Of a DNA stretch of 64,000 bases, positions 48,097-59,681 are shown piece by piece. Position 1 is the stretch's first letter; the number at the start of each line of letters is the position of its first letter. The notes beneath the pieces were generated by a model. It was not told the origin of the DNA, searched no databases, and was given only the letters and a program-made list of their open reading frames with translations. Source of the stretch: DASWZN01 sp036404435 (GTDB lineage Bacteria > Acidobacteriota > Terriglobia > Bryobacterales > Bryobacteraceae); assembly GCA_036404435.1 (NCBI GenBank), contig DASWZN010000032.1, forward strand, positions 1 to 64,000, given 5' to 3'. Made by a program: the position numbers and the translations under genes.

Positions 48097-49493
48097 CCGA
48101 ACAGCGTGGGGAAAACCTGGGCGGCCGCCCCCAGCGTCCGGTTCAGCGCGATCATCACGGGATTCGAAGGCGGAGCGGTGAGAGCGATCTCCACCGGTAC
48201 CACCGTCGCGCGTTCCCGGATGACCTCGAAACCGTTCTCTGCCAGCAACCGCCGGGCCGCCTTGCGCGTGTAGAAGCGCACGTGCGTGCGGTCCAGAATC
48301 CCGCGGTCGGTGTACTCGAACCGGCCCAAGAGCAGGCTCAGCCGAACCCAGATGTTGGCGATATTCGGCACCGTGATAATGGCGATTCCTTGCGGCGCCA
48401 GCAGCGTGCGGCAGGCTTCGAGCACCGGTTCGGGCTTGGTCAGGTGCTCCAGCACATCCAGCAGCAGAACGCGGTCGGGATGCGTCGAGCGCAGCGGTTC
48501 TTGCCCGGCATCCAAACCGTGGCTGAGATCGCAGCAGTGGTAAGCCTTCATCGAATCCAGGCACTGCGGCTTATCGAGCAGATCCACGCCGATGACCTGG
48601 TTGCCCGCCGCCGCCAGCTCCCGGCTCAAGTAACCTTCCCCGCACCCGATGTCGAGAATGGTGTGGCCTTCTCCCACCAGCCGCATCAGGTAATCGTGGC
48701 TGGAATGCCGGCTGCGCTTGAGCGGATAGTGGCGCCAGTATTCCTGGAATTCCGGGAAGCGCCGGTTCCCGTACACCGTGCGCCGGTAGCGCCACACCGC
48801 CTGTGTTACGTCCCAGGCATAGCGCATGCCGTTGACGTAACAGATCTCCCCGCCGTAGTAAGTGGGGATCGGAACTTCCTTGATGCGGAACCCCTGGTGC
48901 TGCAGCTTGATGATGATCTCCGTATCGAAGTGGAAGTCCTCGGTCATCCGCGAAAGGTCGATCTGACGGAGGCAATCCAGCCGGTAGGCGCGATATCCGC
49001 TGTGGAACTCGGTCAGGTGCATCCCCAGCGCGCGGTTCTCCATCCAGGTCAGCACGCGGTTGCCGATGTACTTGTAGAGCGGCATGCCGCCCTTCAAGGG
49101 GCCGCCGTAGTCCTTCATCATGCGGGAGCCGAACACGGCATCCGCCTCGCCGGCCGCCAGGGGTCCGTAGATCTGCGGCAGCACTTCCGGGGCGTACTGC
49201 CCGTCTCCGTGCAGCAGGACCACGATGTCGAAGCCGCGCTCGATGAAATAGCGGTATCCTTCGCGCTGGTTGCCGCCGTAACCGAGGTTCTTGCGGTTGC
49301 GGATGATGGTGAGCTTGTCCAGTTGCGCGGTAGCCTTGTAGCCCACCGCCAGCTCGTAAGTGTGGTCGGAGCTGGCGTCGTCGAAGACAACTACTTCCGA
49401 GACCCGCTCCCAGGCTTCGGGTGGAATGCGCTTTAGGAGGCTGACCAGCGTGGTCACCGCATTGTAAGCGACAATAAGGATTCCGATCTTCAT
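48060..49493 (-). CDS. Fused GT2 glycosyltransferase and methyltransferase
   Basis: 477 aa. Residues 1-230 are a DPM1-like GT-A glycosyltransferase (IGILIVAYNAVTTL, VVVFDDASSDHT, LLHGDGQYAPE, GSRMM). Residues about 270-430 are a class I methyltransferase (HTILDIGCGEGYLSREL, LLDVLEHLTKPEPVL, ITVPNIANIWVRLSLL). A hydrophobic C-terminus follows. It probably transfers a sugar to a lipid carrier and methylates the glycan. Context with the aminotransferase-dehydratase points to surface polysaccharide or glycoprotein synthesis. Confidence 0.87.
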   Translation of the reverse strand: MKIGILIVAYNAVTTLVSLLKRIPPEAWERVSEVVVFDDASSDHTYELAVGYKATAQLDKLTIIRNRKNLGYGGNQREGYRYFIERGFDIVVLLHGDGQYAPEVLPQIYGPLAAGEADAVFGSRMMKDYGGPLKGGMPLYKYIGNRVLTWMENRALGMHLTEFHSGYRAYRLDCLRQIDLSRMTEDFHFDTEIIIKLQHQGFRIKEVPIPTYYGGEICYVNGMRYAWDVTQAVWRYRRTVYGNRRFPEFQEYWRHYPLKRSRHSSHDYLMRLVGEGHTILDIGCGEGYLSRELAAAGNQVIGVDLLDKPQCLDSMKAYHCCDLSHGLDAGQEPLRSTHPDRVLLLDVLEHLTKPEPVLEACRTLLAPQGIAIITVPNIANIWVRLSLLLGRFEYTDRGILDRTHVRFYTRKAARRLLAENGFEVIRERATVVPVEIALTAPPSNPVMIALNRTLGAAAQVFPTLFGYQLLFVARAAR

Positions 49494-49563
49494 GCGGCGC
49501 GAGAGATCAGGATAGCGCGGCCCGCGGCTGCGGGCAACGCCGCGCGGCCGGCCGAAGACGGAA

Positions 49564-49914
49564 TGGTGGAGGCGCCGGGAGTTGAACCCGGGTCCGAGAA
49601 AGCCTGGCGCAAGAGCCTACGTGCGTATCCGGTTCGATAGATTCGGCAGCCGCAGTCGGAGCCGGCAAGCGCGACGACCGCCTAGTCCGATTGAATTCGG
49701 CTGGGGGCTCCGGACCGAAGCCTTTCGCCTATCCCGCGGATGACGCCCCTTGACCGGCTGCGGGAGCACCGGCCGGAGCGCGTCGCCTAACTAATTAGGC
49801 GGCGAAAGCAAACTGCGTGTTGGCAGTTTTAGTTTTCCGATCGTTTTACGGGAGCTCGGAACCCGGCACGCCTCTACACACCAAAATCGATCCCGTCGAA
49901 TCCGTTGCGCCCCC
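49564..49914 (-). ncRNA. ssrA: Transfer-messenger RNA
   Basis: 351 nt. The 5' end GGGGGCGCAACGGATTCGAC pairs with the 3' end CGCCUCC before ACCA, and the T arm GGGTTCAACTCCC is present. The tag frame (49824 to 49795) reads ANTQFAFAA then TAA. The Ala-Ala end is the ClpXP degradation signal. It is a one-piece tmRNA that rescues ribosomes stalled on broken mRNA. Confidence 0.95.
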
Positions 49915-49988
49915 TTTCCAACCTATTATAACCCGCCGCCCGCGCCGCTGTGCTGTAGCATCTAAGAAGTGGAGAAAACCTGACGGCC

Positions 49989-50315
49989 ATGCCGCCGACA
50001 CAGCACGCCCCGGCTCCCGAGACTACCGGCAAGGAGCGGCTCACGCCGCTCTACAACGTCGTGCTGCTAGACGACGACGTGCATACCTACGACTACGTAA
50101 TCGAGATGCTCGCCCGGCTTTTCCTGTTCTCCGAGATCGAGGCCTACCGGCACGCCGAAGAGGTTGACCGTACCGGCCGAACCGTCGTGATCACCTGCGA
50201 GCTGCCTCAAGCCGAGTTCGGGCGCGACCAGATCCGCAGCTACGGCCCGGATCCGCGGGTCGAGGGGTCGGCCGGCTCCATGTCCGCGATCATCGAGCCC
50301 GCGGCGCGGGAGTAG
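49989..50315 (+). CDS. clpS: ClpS-like protease adaptor
   Basis: 108 aa. Core YNVVLLDDDVHTYDYVIEML, then AEEVDRTGRTVVI and AEFGRDQIRS, follows ClpS, which delivers N-degron substrates to ClpAP and reduces SsrA-tag degradation by ClpA. The usual N in (D/N)D-x-HT is DDDVHT here. The C-terminus (GSAGSMSAIIEP) is typical of acidobacterial or planctomycete ClpS. It is divergent from ssrA with 74 bp between them. Confidence 0.87.
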   Translation: MPPTQHAPAPETTGKERLTPLYNVVLLDDDVHTYDYVIEMLARLFLFSEIEAYRHAEEVDRTGRTVVITCELPQAEFGRDQIRSYGPDPRVEGSAGSMSAIIEPAARE

Positions 50316-50320
50316 CTCGC

Positions 50321-51367
50321 TCAGCAGATCCGGGGCAACTGCTCGCCGCTGAGCATGTCCACAACGCGCCGGCCGCCGATGCGGCTCTCGAGCACCACCA
50401 CGCCCGGATCGTCTGCCGTCACGCGGCCCGCGACCGCCGCGCCACGCGTCACGGGCACGGCTCGCAGTACGTCCACCGCGCGCTGGGCGTCGCGCGCCGC
50501 TACGAATGCCACGAAGCGCCCTTCGTTGGCCACGTAAAGCGGATCGAGCCCCAGCAACTCGCAAGCGCCGCGCACAGCCTCGCGGACCGGGATGGCGGTC
50601 TCCTCGATCGCGATCCCGACGCCGCGCGCCGTGGCGATCTCGTTCAGCGCCGAGGAGAGGCCTCCGCGGGTCAGGTCGCGCAGGCAATGCACCTCGACGC
50701 CCGCCGCGAACAGCGCCTCGACCGGCTCCCACAGCGGCGCGGTATCGCTCTCGATCTCCGACTCGAACTCGATTCCCTCGCGCACCGAGAGCACGGCGAT
50801 GCCATGAGCGCCCAAATCGCCGCTCACGATCAGCGCATCCCCCGGCTCGACCGCTTGCGGCGAGATCGTGCGCCCGCACTCGATCAGCCCTACGCCGGCC
50901 GTGGTGACGAACATCCGATCGGCGCTGCCCCGGTCCACCACCTTGGTGTCGCCGGTGACGAGCGCGACGCCCGCGGCGTCGGCGGCCTTCTTCATCGAGG
51001 CCACCACCGTGCATAGCGTTTCCATTTCGAGGCCCTCTTCGAGGATGAAGGCCGCGCTCAAATACAGCGGGTGCGCGCCGCACATGGCTAGGTCGTTCAC
51101 GGTGCCGTTCACCGCCAAGTCCCCGATGTTGCCGCCGGGAAAAATCAGCGGCCGCACCACGTAACTGTCGGTCGTGAACGCCAGGCGCTCGCTGCCCACC
51201 GTAACCGCCGCGCCGTCGTGCCGCGCATTGAGCGCCGGGTTCGAGAATGCCGGAACGAAGACGCTGTCGATGAGCTGGTTGGTCAGCTTGCCGCCGCCGC
51301 CGTGCGCTAGCAGAATGCGGTCGCCGGCCGGGAGCGGGACCGGGCACGTCAGCCTAAACTCGTCCAT
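50321..51367 (-). CDS. hypE: Hydrogenase maturation factor HypE
   Basis: 348 aa. HypE dehydrates the thiocarbamate on its C-terminal Cys to form the cyanide ligand of the NiFe centre. It has the AIR-synthase fold (ILLAHGGGGKLTNQLI, LAFTTDSYVVRPLIFPGG, LVTGDTKVV) and ends in PRIC, the acceptor Cys. This ending separates it from SelD and PurM. Overlaps hypD by 14 bp; last gene of the hydrogenase locus. Confidence 0.96.
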   Translation of the reverse strand: MDEFRLTCPVPLPAGDRILLAHGGGGKLTNQLIDSVFVPAFSNPALNARHDGAAVTVGSERLAFTTDSYVVRPLIFPGGNIGDLAVNGTVNDLAMCGAHPLYLSAAFILEEGLEMETLCTVVASMKKAADAAGVALVTGDTKVVDRGSADRMFVTTAGVGLIECGRTISPQAVEPGDALIVSGDLGAHGIAVLSVREGIEFESEIESDTAPLWEPVEALFAAGVEVHCLRDLTRGGLSSALNEIATARGVGIAIEETAIPVREAVRGACELLGLDPLYVANEGRFVAFVAARDAQRAVDVLRAVPVTRGAAVAGRVTADDPGVVVLESRIGGRRVVDMLSGEQLPRIC

Positions 51368-52454
51368 GCCGATGCCTTCCGTAGAGATAGTACGCCGCGC
51401 AGGCGCCTTCGGATGAAACCATGGGAGCGCCCAGCGGCCGCTCCGGCGTGCATTTGGTCCCGAAAGCGGGGCATTCGAAGGGCTTCTTCAGCCCTTGCAG
51501 CACGAGGCCGCTGATGCACTCCGGAGACTCGATGGCGCCCGCCGCCGTCAGGGCGAAGCGCTCTTCGGCATCGAACCGCCGGTAGGTCTCGCGCAATCGC
51601 AGCCCGCTGCCGGGGATCTCGCCGATGCCGCGCCACTGCCGGTTGGCGGCTTCAAAAACCTCCGCCACCACCTTCTGCGCCGCGCGGTTCCCTTTGCGCG
51701 TCACCGCACGGCTGTACTGATTCTCCACCTCGGCGCGCCCGCTTTCGAGCTGCGCCACCGCCATCCGGGTGCCTTCGAGCAGGTCCAGAGGCTCGAAGCC
51801 GGTGACCACGATGGGCACGCGGTAGCGTTGCGCGATGGGCTCGTACTGCTCGAATCCCACCACGGTGCACACGTGGCCCGGCGCCAGAAACGCCTGTACC
51901 CGGCACGCCGGCGCGCTCAGAATCGCTTCGATCGCGGGCGGCACCAGCACATGCGCTACCAGCACGGAGAAATTCTCCAGGCCCTCGCGCGCGGCCTGCC
52001 ACACGGCCATCGCGTTGCCCGGCGCGGTCGTCTCGAAGCCCACGGCGAAGAACACCACCTGCCTCTCCGGCTTCTCGCGCGCCACCTTCACGGCATCCAC
52101 CGGCGAGTAGACCACGCGAACGTCCGCGCCCTCGGCCTTGGCGTCGAACAGGCTCTTGGTCGAGCCCGGCACGCGCAGCATGTCGCCGAAGGAGCACAGT
52201 ATCGCGCCCGGACGCAGCGCGATGGCTACGGCTTTGTCGATGAGCTCGAGCGGCGTCACGCACACCGGGCAGCCCGGCCCGTGCACGAGTGTGATCTCCG
52301 GCGGAAGCAGGTCCTCGAGGCCGCTCTTCAGAATGGTGTGAGTCTGGCCGCCGCAGACCTCCATGATGGTCCACGGCCGCGTCACCGTCCTGCGGATCTC
52401 CTCGGCCACCTGATCGACGGCTTTGCGGTCTCGATACTCGTCGACGAACTTCAC
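51354..52454 (-). CDS. hypD: Hydrogenase maturation factor HypD
   Basis: 366 aa. HypD is the [4Fe-4S] scaffold on which, with HypC, the Fe(CN)2CO group is assembled. Motifs: TIMEVCGGQTH, LVHGPGCPVCVTP, FFAVGFETTAPG, VVTGFEPLDLLEG. Length is normal. Its ATG overlaps the hypC stop (ATGA). Confidence 0.96.
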   Translation of the reverse strand: MKFVDEYRDRKAVDQVAEEIRRTVTRPWTIMEVCGGQTHTILKSGLEDLLPPEITLVHGPGCPVCVTPLELIDKAVAIALRPGAILCSFGDMLRVPGSTKSLFDAKAEGADVRVVYSPVDAVKVAREKPERQVVFFAVGFETTAPGNAMAVWQAAREGLENFSVLVAHVLVPPAIEAILSAPACRVQAFLAPGHVCTVVGFEQYEPIAQRYRVPIVVTGFEPLDLLEGTRMAVAQLESGRAEVENQYSRAVTRKGNRAAQKVVAEVFEAANRQWRGIGEIPGSGLRLRETYRRFDAEERFALTAAGAIESPECISGLVLQGLKKPFECPAFGTKCTPERPLGAPMVSSEGACAAYYLYGRHRHGRV

Positions 52455-52708
52455 GGCGCGTCGCCCGCGGCCTCTTCTAGCTCGGCCATCTCTTCCAGGT
52501 GCGCGAAGATCTTCCGCGCCTCGTCTTCATCGACCGTGTTCAGAGCGAAACCGGCGTGCACCAGAACGTAGTCGCCGATCGCGGCGTCGGGCAGGAAGGC
52601 CAGCGAGACCTCCTTCTTCACGCCCGCGAAATCCACCTTGCCGCGCCGCAGCGCGGGCTCGGCGTCTTCGGTGATCTCGGTAATCTTTCCTGGAATAGCC
52701 AGACACAT
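52451..52708 (-). CDS. hypC: Hydrogenase maturation chaperone HypC
   Basis: 85 aa. It starts MCLAIPGKI with the essential Cys2, which binds the iron group carried to the large subunit. AIGDYVLVHAGFALNTVDEDEA is the family core. 12 bp after hypF, overlapping hypD. Confidence 0.96.
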   Translation of the reverse strand: MCLAIPGKITEITEDAEPALRRGKVDFAGVKKEVSLAFLPDAAIGDYVLVHAGFALNTVDEDEARKIFAHLEEMAELEEAAGDAP

Positions 52709-52720
52709 AAGACCTCACTC

Positions 52721-54907
52721 TTAGCGGCTCAGCGCCGCCTGCCCCAACGCGATTCCTCCGTCGTTCGCCGGCACGCGCTGGTGCGTATACACCGCAAAAC
52801 CGCGACCCTCCAGCAGCGCCGCTGCGCGCTCCACCAGGTACCCGTTCTGGAACACGCCGCCCGAAAGCGCCACCTGCCGGACGCCGCTCCGCGCGGCCGC
52901 TTCCGCAATCCACTCCGCCAGCGCATTATGGAACCGAGCGGCGATCGACGCCTGGGCCTCGCCCCTCTCGACGTCGCGCCGGACCGCTTCGATCAGCGGC
53001 GCCCAGTCCGCCACGCCATCCCGCACCGGCAGCGGGTACCCATCCACTATGTTCGCACCATCGACGGCCCGTTCGAGCAGCATCGCGGCCTGGCCCTCGA
53101 AGCGGCTCTCGCGCGCGACGCCGGCCATGGATGCCACCACGTCGAACAACCGCCCTACGCTCGAGGTCAGCGGGGCATTGACTCCGCGCTCGATCATTCT
53201 CCGCAACACCGCGTCCTCGACCGCCTGCGGCCCGAAAGTCTCATAGAGCAGGCTCGCCTCCGAGCGCCAACCTTCTTTGATCGCCGCCTCGCCGCCCGGC
53301 AGCCGGAACTGCCGCAGGTGTCCCACGCGCTCGAAGCGATCCTCCTCGGCCAGGAAAATCTCTCCGCCCCAGACCGTGCCGTCGAGACCATAGCCCGTGC
53401 CGTCCCAGGAAACCGCCAGGTACGGCCCGCGAATGGCGTTCTCAGCCGCGCAAGCCGCCGCGTGCGCGTGGTGGTGCTGGACGCGAACCACGGGCAGACC
53501 GGAGCCCAGGGCCCAGCGCGTCGAGGCGTAATCGGGATGCAGGTCGCAGGCCACCGATTCGGGTTTGAAGCGGTAAAGCCGGCAGAGGTCGTCGATGGCG
53601 TTCTCGAACGCCCGCCGCGCCTCCGGCGTGTCCAGATCGCCGACGTGTTGGCTGAGAAAGACCTGACGGCCCACCGCGATCGCTACCGTGTTCTTCAAGT
53701 GCCCGCCCACCGCCAGGACCGGCGGCAGTTCCCGATCCACCCGCACCGGAAGCGGCGCATAGCCGCGCGCGCGGCGCATCACGTTCTCGCGGCCGCGCGT
53801 GACGCGGACCACGGAGTCGTCGCAAGGGCGCGCCACCGGCCGGTCGTGCATCAGGAATGCGTCCGCGATCCCACCCAGCCGGCGGCGGGCGTCGTCGTTC
53901 TCGATGGCGATGGGCTCGTCGCTCAGGTTGCCACTGGTGGCCACCACGGGAAACGGGCAGGCGCGCATCAGCAGATGATGCAGCGGAGAGTAGGGGAGCA
54001 TCACGCCGAGGTAGGGCGAGTTGTGTGCCACGTTGGGAGCGAGTGGGACAGGCTTCCCAGCCTGTCTCGGCCTGAGCAGCACGATCGGGGCCGCCGCCGA
54101 GGCCAGCACGCGCTCCTCCTCCGCCGAAACCAGACAGTGCTCGCGCACCGTCTCGATCGAGGGCATCATGAGCGCGAACGGCTTCTCTTCGCGATGCTTG
54201 AGCCGCCGCAGGCGCGCCACCGCCTCCTGGTTGCGCGCATCCACCAGCAATTGAAACCCGCCGATCCCCTTGAGCGCCAGAATGCGCCCCGCCGCAATCT
54301 CGCCCCCCGCCTCGCCGATCTCCATCGTGAGCCGCGGCCCGCACTTCGGGCACGCGTTCGGCTGCGCGTGAAACCGCCGGTCTCGCGGGTCGGTGTACTC
54401 GCGCCGGCAATCGGGGCAGAGCGTGAACCCGCGCATGGTGGTGTTCGGCCGATCATACGGAATGTCGAGGATGATGCTGTACCGCGGGCCGCACTGGGTG
54501 CAGTTGGTGAAGGGATACTGGAAGCGCCGGTTGGCCGGGTCGAAGAGCTCGGCCAGGCACTGCGGGCAGGTGGCCAGATCGGGCAGCACGGCCGCGGACT
54601 TCTCGCTGCCCTGGTCGCTGGCGACGATCTCGAACCCGGTGAAGCCCCCGGGAGCGAGGTAGCTCACTTCGCGAGCGAGCACCACGGCGGCCGCGGGCCG
54701 CTCCGCTTCGAGGCGCCTCAGGAACCGCTCCAGCTCGTCGGGCGTGCCGTCGACTTCCACTACCAGTCCCGCGCTCGAATTCAGGACCCAGCCGTCCAGC
54801 CCCATTTCCGTGGCCAGCCGGTAGACGAACGGGCGAAACCCCACGCCTTGCACGGCGCCGTAAAGCGCCACGCGCAGCCGCTGAACTGTGGGTACTGCGA
54901 CCTTCAT
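52721..54907 (-). CDS. hypF: Carbamoyltransferase HypF
   Basis: 728 aa. HypF makes the carbamoyl-AMP used for the CN ligands. Domains: acylphosphatase (about 10-95; GAVQGVGFRPFVY), two zinc fingers (CPQC...CTQCGPRY; CPDC...CPKCGPRL), YrdC-like (about 200-375), and a Kae1-like C-terminus (VQHHHAHAAA, SWDGTGYGLDGTVWGGE, ALSGGVFQN). The YrdC region contains RQAGKPVPL, encoded by a REP-like hairpin (54047-54066). Overlaps the upstream protease gene (ATGA). Confidence 0.95.
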   Translation of the reverse strand: MKVAVPTVQRLRVALYGAVQGVGFRPFVYRLATEMGLDGWVLNSSAGLVVEVDGTPDELERFLRRLEAERPAAAVVLAREVSYLAPGGFTGFEIVASDQGSEKSAAVLPDLATCPQCLAELFDPANRRFQYPFTNCTQCGPRYSIILDIPYDRPNTTMRGFTLCPDCRREYTDPRDRRFHAQPNACPKCGPRLTMEIGEAGGEIAAGRILALKGIGGFQLLVDARNQEAVARLRRLKHREEKPFALMMPSIETVREHCLVSAEEERVLASAAAPIVLLRPRQAGKPVPLAPNVAHNSPYLGVMLPYSPLHHLLMRACPFPVVATSGNLSDEPIAIENDDARRRLGGIADAFLMHDRPVARPCDDSVVRVTRGRENVMRRARGYAPLPVRVDRELPPVLAVGGHLKNTVAIAVGRQVFLSQHVGDLDTPEARRAFENAIDDLCRLYRFKPESVACDLHPDYASTRWALGSGLPVVRVQHHHAHAAACAAENAIRGPYLAVSWDGTGYGLDGTVWGGEIFLAEEDRFERVGHLRQFRLPGGEAAIKEGWRSEASLLYETFGPQAVEDAVLRRMIERGVNAPLTSSVGRLFDVVASMAGVARESRFEGQAAMLLERAVDGANIVDGYPLPVRDGVADWAPLIEAVRRDVERGEAQASIAARFHNALAEWIAEAAARSGVRQVALSGGVFQNGYLVERAAALLEGRGFAVYTHQRVPANDGGIALGQAALSR
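54047..54066. repeat. REP-like hairpin inside hypF
   Basis: GACAGGCT-TCCC-AGCCTGTC, an 8-bp stem with a 4-bp loop, inside the YrdC-encoding part of hypF. It is read in frame as RQAGKPVP. It is related to the hairpin at 32052-32072. Confidence 0.45.
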
Positions 54908-55365
54908 GTTCCGGGTTCGCCAGCCTCCAACCGCTGAACCTCCGCCAGCACAAGATTCGCGACTCGCTCCGCCGCGGCCAGGACGACCGGCTGCGGTTCC
55001 GTTCCCGCCTCGAACACGGAGCCTTCAATGCCGTAGATCTTCAGCGAGCCGGGCATCCGGTCGAGCGCGCGCGCCAGTTCGATCGCGCTGGCGACGTCGA
55101 AGGAATGGCTGGACGTGCCGGCACTGCGGAGTAACACGGTGTCGGCCCCCAGACAGCCGCTGATCGTGCCCGGCGGCGCGCCGGTCACAACCGTGTCAAT
55201 CAGGATAACGTACTCGGCCTGGCTCCAGAGATCGATCAACGCCAAGCCGTCGCTTGAATGCTCGCGGGCCGCGACGCCGCACTCCCGCAGCCGGCGCACC
55301 ACCAGAATGGCCGCCGCGTCGTCCCCACGATCCGGATTGCCGCAGCCGATGACCAGAACCCGCAC
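54904..55365 (-). CDS. Hydrogenase maturation protease 1
   Basis: 153 aa, GTG start. HyaD/HycI-family endopeptidase that removes the C-terminal tail of the large subunit after nickel insertion. IGCGNPDRGDDAA carries the first acidic ligand, VILIDTVV the second Asp and SHSFD the His. It starts 3 bp after the large subunit gene, so it probably processes that protein. Confidence 0.9.
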   Translation of the reverse strand: MRVLVIGCGNPDRGDDAAAILVVRRLRECGVAAREHSSDGLALIDLWSQAEYVILIDTVVTGAPPGTISGCLGADTVLLRSAGTSSHSFDVASAIELARALDRMPGSLKIYGIEGSVFEAGTEPQPVVLAAAERVANLVLAEVQRLEAGEPGT

Positions 55366-55368
55366 CCG

Positions 55369-56658
55369 CTACTCCTGCGTCATTTCCAGCCGCAGGAAGT
55401 GCGTGGCGCAGGAGATGCAGGGGTCGTAATTGCGCACGGCCTGCTCGCACCGCAGCGTGATCTCCTCCTGCGGCTTCCCGGCGAGCTGCGGGACGAACTG
55501 CCACAGGTCGTCTTCGATCCGCTTCTGGTTTTGGGAGGTCGGCGGCACGATCTTCGCCGCCAGAATCTTCCCCTCGCTGTCGATCTGGTAGCGGTGGTAG
55601 AGGATGCCGCGCGGCGCTTCAGTGATGGCTTGTCCGGTTCCCGCACGTATTCTCACTTTCGCCCGCGGCGCTTCGGGCGGTTCGTACTCGGCAATGATCC
55701 GGAGCGCCTCCTCGCACGCGAATACCAGCTCCACCGCGCGCACGATGATGCTGCGGAAGGGGTTCAGGCACGGCACTTTGAGACCCACCTCGGCCGCCGC
55801 CTGGCGCGCGCTCTCGGGAAGCTTGTCGTAGTTCAGGTTGAAGCGCGCCATCGGCCCCACCATGTACGAGCCGCGCTTGCGCAACTGCGATTGCAAGGCG
55901 TTCGAATGCTTCACGTGCTGCTCGAAGAAATGCTCCTCGTACTCGCTGGCCTCGATGTCCAGGCCCTTGTTCGAAATCAGCCGGCCCTTGTTGAGCGGAT
56001 ACTCGTCGCGGTGCGAGAGCGCCACGAATTCGTAATCCTGCTCGAACTCGGGGAAGGGGAACCCGGCCACCAGCTTCACCGTCTCGATCGAAGCGTCGCG
56101 GGCCCACTTCAAGTCCTCGACCAGTTCCCGCAGTTCGCTTCGCGGTGGCACCCGGTAGAACCCGCCGACGCACACCGAAATGGGGTGGATCTCGCGCCCG
56201 CCCAGCACCGTCATCAAGTGGTTGCCGATCTTCTTCAGCCGCAACGCCTGCTCGACCTTCTCCTTGTGGTCGCGCGCCATCTCGATGGCGTCGGCATATC
56301 CCAGAAAGTCCGGCGCGTGCAGCATGTAGATGTGGAGCGCGTGGCTCTCGATCCACTCGCCGCAGTAAAACAGCCGGCGCAACTGGCGCACCGCCGGATC
56401 GACCTTCACGCCCAGCGCCTTCTCGATGGCGTGCACCGCGCTCATCTGGTATGCGATCGGGCAGATGCCGCAGATGCGCGCGGTGATGTCCGGAGCTTCG
56501 AACGCGTGCCGGCCCCGTAGAAAGGCCTCGAACATCCGCGGCGGCTCGAAGATAGTCAGCTTCACGTCTTCGACCCGCTCGCCCCGGAACTTGATCTGGA
56601 GCGATCCTTCGCCCTCGACGCGGGTCAGGATGTCGACCTTTATCGTTTTGCCGGTCAT
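55369..56658 (-). CDS. [NiFe]-hydrogenase large (catalytic) subunit, group 3b-like
   Basis: 429 aa from ATG 56658 (MTGKTIKVDILTRVEGEG). The four nickel Cys are C63/C66 (RICGICP) and C414/C417 (DPCISC). The tail after ATH (9 residues) is the expected cleaved peptide. Sequence and length fit the sulfhydrogenase alpha/HoxH-like group 3 enzymes, and the beta, gamma and small subunit genes upstream point to group 3b. It is separated from the small subunit by 3.5 kb carrying a protease and the Pat-like gene. Confidence 0.95.
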   Translation of the reverse strand: MTGKTIKVDILTRVEGEGSLQIKFRGERVEDVKLTIFEPPRMFEAFLRGRHAFEAPDITARICGICPIAYQMSAVHAIEKALGVKVDPAVRQLRRLFYCGEWIESHALHIYMLHAPDFLGYADAIEMARDHKEKVEQALRLKKIGNHLMTVLGGREIHPISVCVGGFYRVPPRSELRELVEDLKWARDASIETVKLVAGFPFPEFEQDYEFVALSHRDEYPLNKGRLISNKGLDIEASEYEEHFFEQHVKHSNALQSQLRKRGSYMVGPMARFNLNYDKLPESARQAAAEVGLKVPCLNPFRSIIVRAVELVFACEEALRIIAEYEPPEAPRAKVRIRAGTGQAITEAPRGILYHRYQIDSEGKILAAKIVPPTSQNQKRIEDDLWQFVPQLAGKPQEEITLRCEQAVRNYDPCISCATHFLRLEMTQE

Positions 56659-56685
56659 CGTCGAAACCTCCTTGTCAACCGACCA

Positions 56686-56779
56686 TGGCGCAGGCACTCC
56701 TGCCTGCCGCGTCGAGACTCTTCTCGACGCAGGAACCTCGACACGAGTGTCGAGGCTGCAGGCACGAGTGCCTGCGCCA
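56686..56779. repeat. Dispersed palindromic repeat in the hydrogenase operon
   Basis: Outer arms 56686-56707 and 56758-56779 match at 21 of 22 positions (TGGCGCAGGCACTC...). The inner arms, GTCGAGACTC and GTGTCGAGG, pair imperfectly. It fills most of the 136-bp gap between the Pat-like gene and the large subunit, 27 bp before the large subunit start. A strong RNA hairpin there could affect mRNA stability or relative subunit levels. Confidence 0.7.
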
Positions 56780-56794
56780 CGTAATGACTGTTTT

Positions 56795-59545
<2,751 letters not shown>

Positions 59546-59589
59546 GAAATTATTTTCCTCGCTAAGCAAAATCACAAGTAGTTGCGCAT

Positions 59590-59652
59590 CCGCTCCCTGA
59601 CGGTCGCGGTTCGGAATCGGTTTCGCACCGAACCGCGCGCGTAAGCAAGCGG
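59590..59652. repeat. REP-like palindrome, second copy
   Basis: Arms 59590-59614 and 59628-59652 match at 20 of 25 positions. The core CCGAACCGCGCGCGT matches the repeat at 9378-9435. It lies between the protease gene and the Pat-like gene. Confidence 0.75.
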
Positions 59653-59681
59653 CTGTCGCGCTGGCAATAACGTCGTTATGT

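Noticed and set aside
49560..49640. Possible separate tRNA-like gene at the 3' end of ssrA
   Set aside because: The T arm and acceptor belong to the tmRNA; there is no independent anticodon arm.
50067..51347. Long Arg/Gly-rich ORF opposite clpS and in another frame of hypE
   Set aside because: A shadow of hypE; its composition is that of an antisense or off-frame reading.
50321..51367. Selenophosphate synthetase (SelD) as an alternative for the hypE gene
   Set aside because: The C-terminal PRIC and the adjoining hypD, hypC and hypF fix it as HypE, so it does not support UGA recoding at 33912.
52499..54937. 812-aa plus-strand ORF antisense to hypF
   Set aside because: Shadow reading of hypF caused by high GC; hypF is complete and well conserved.
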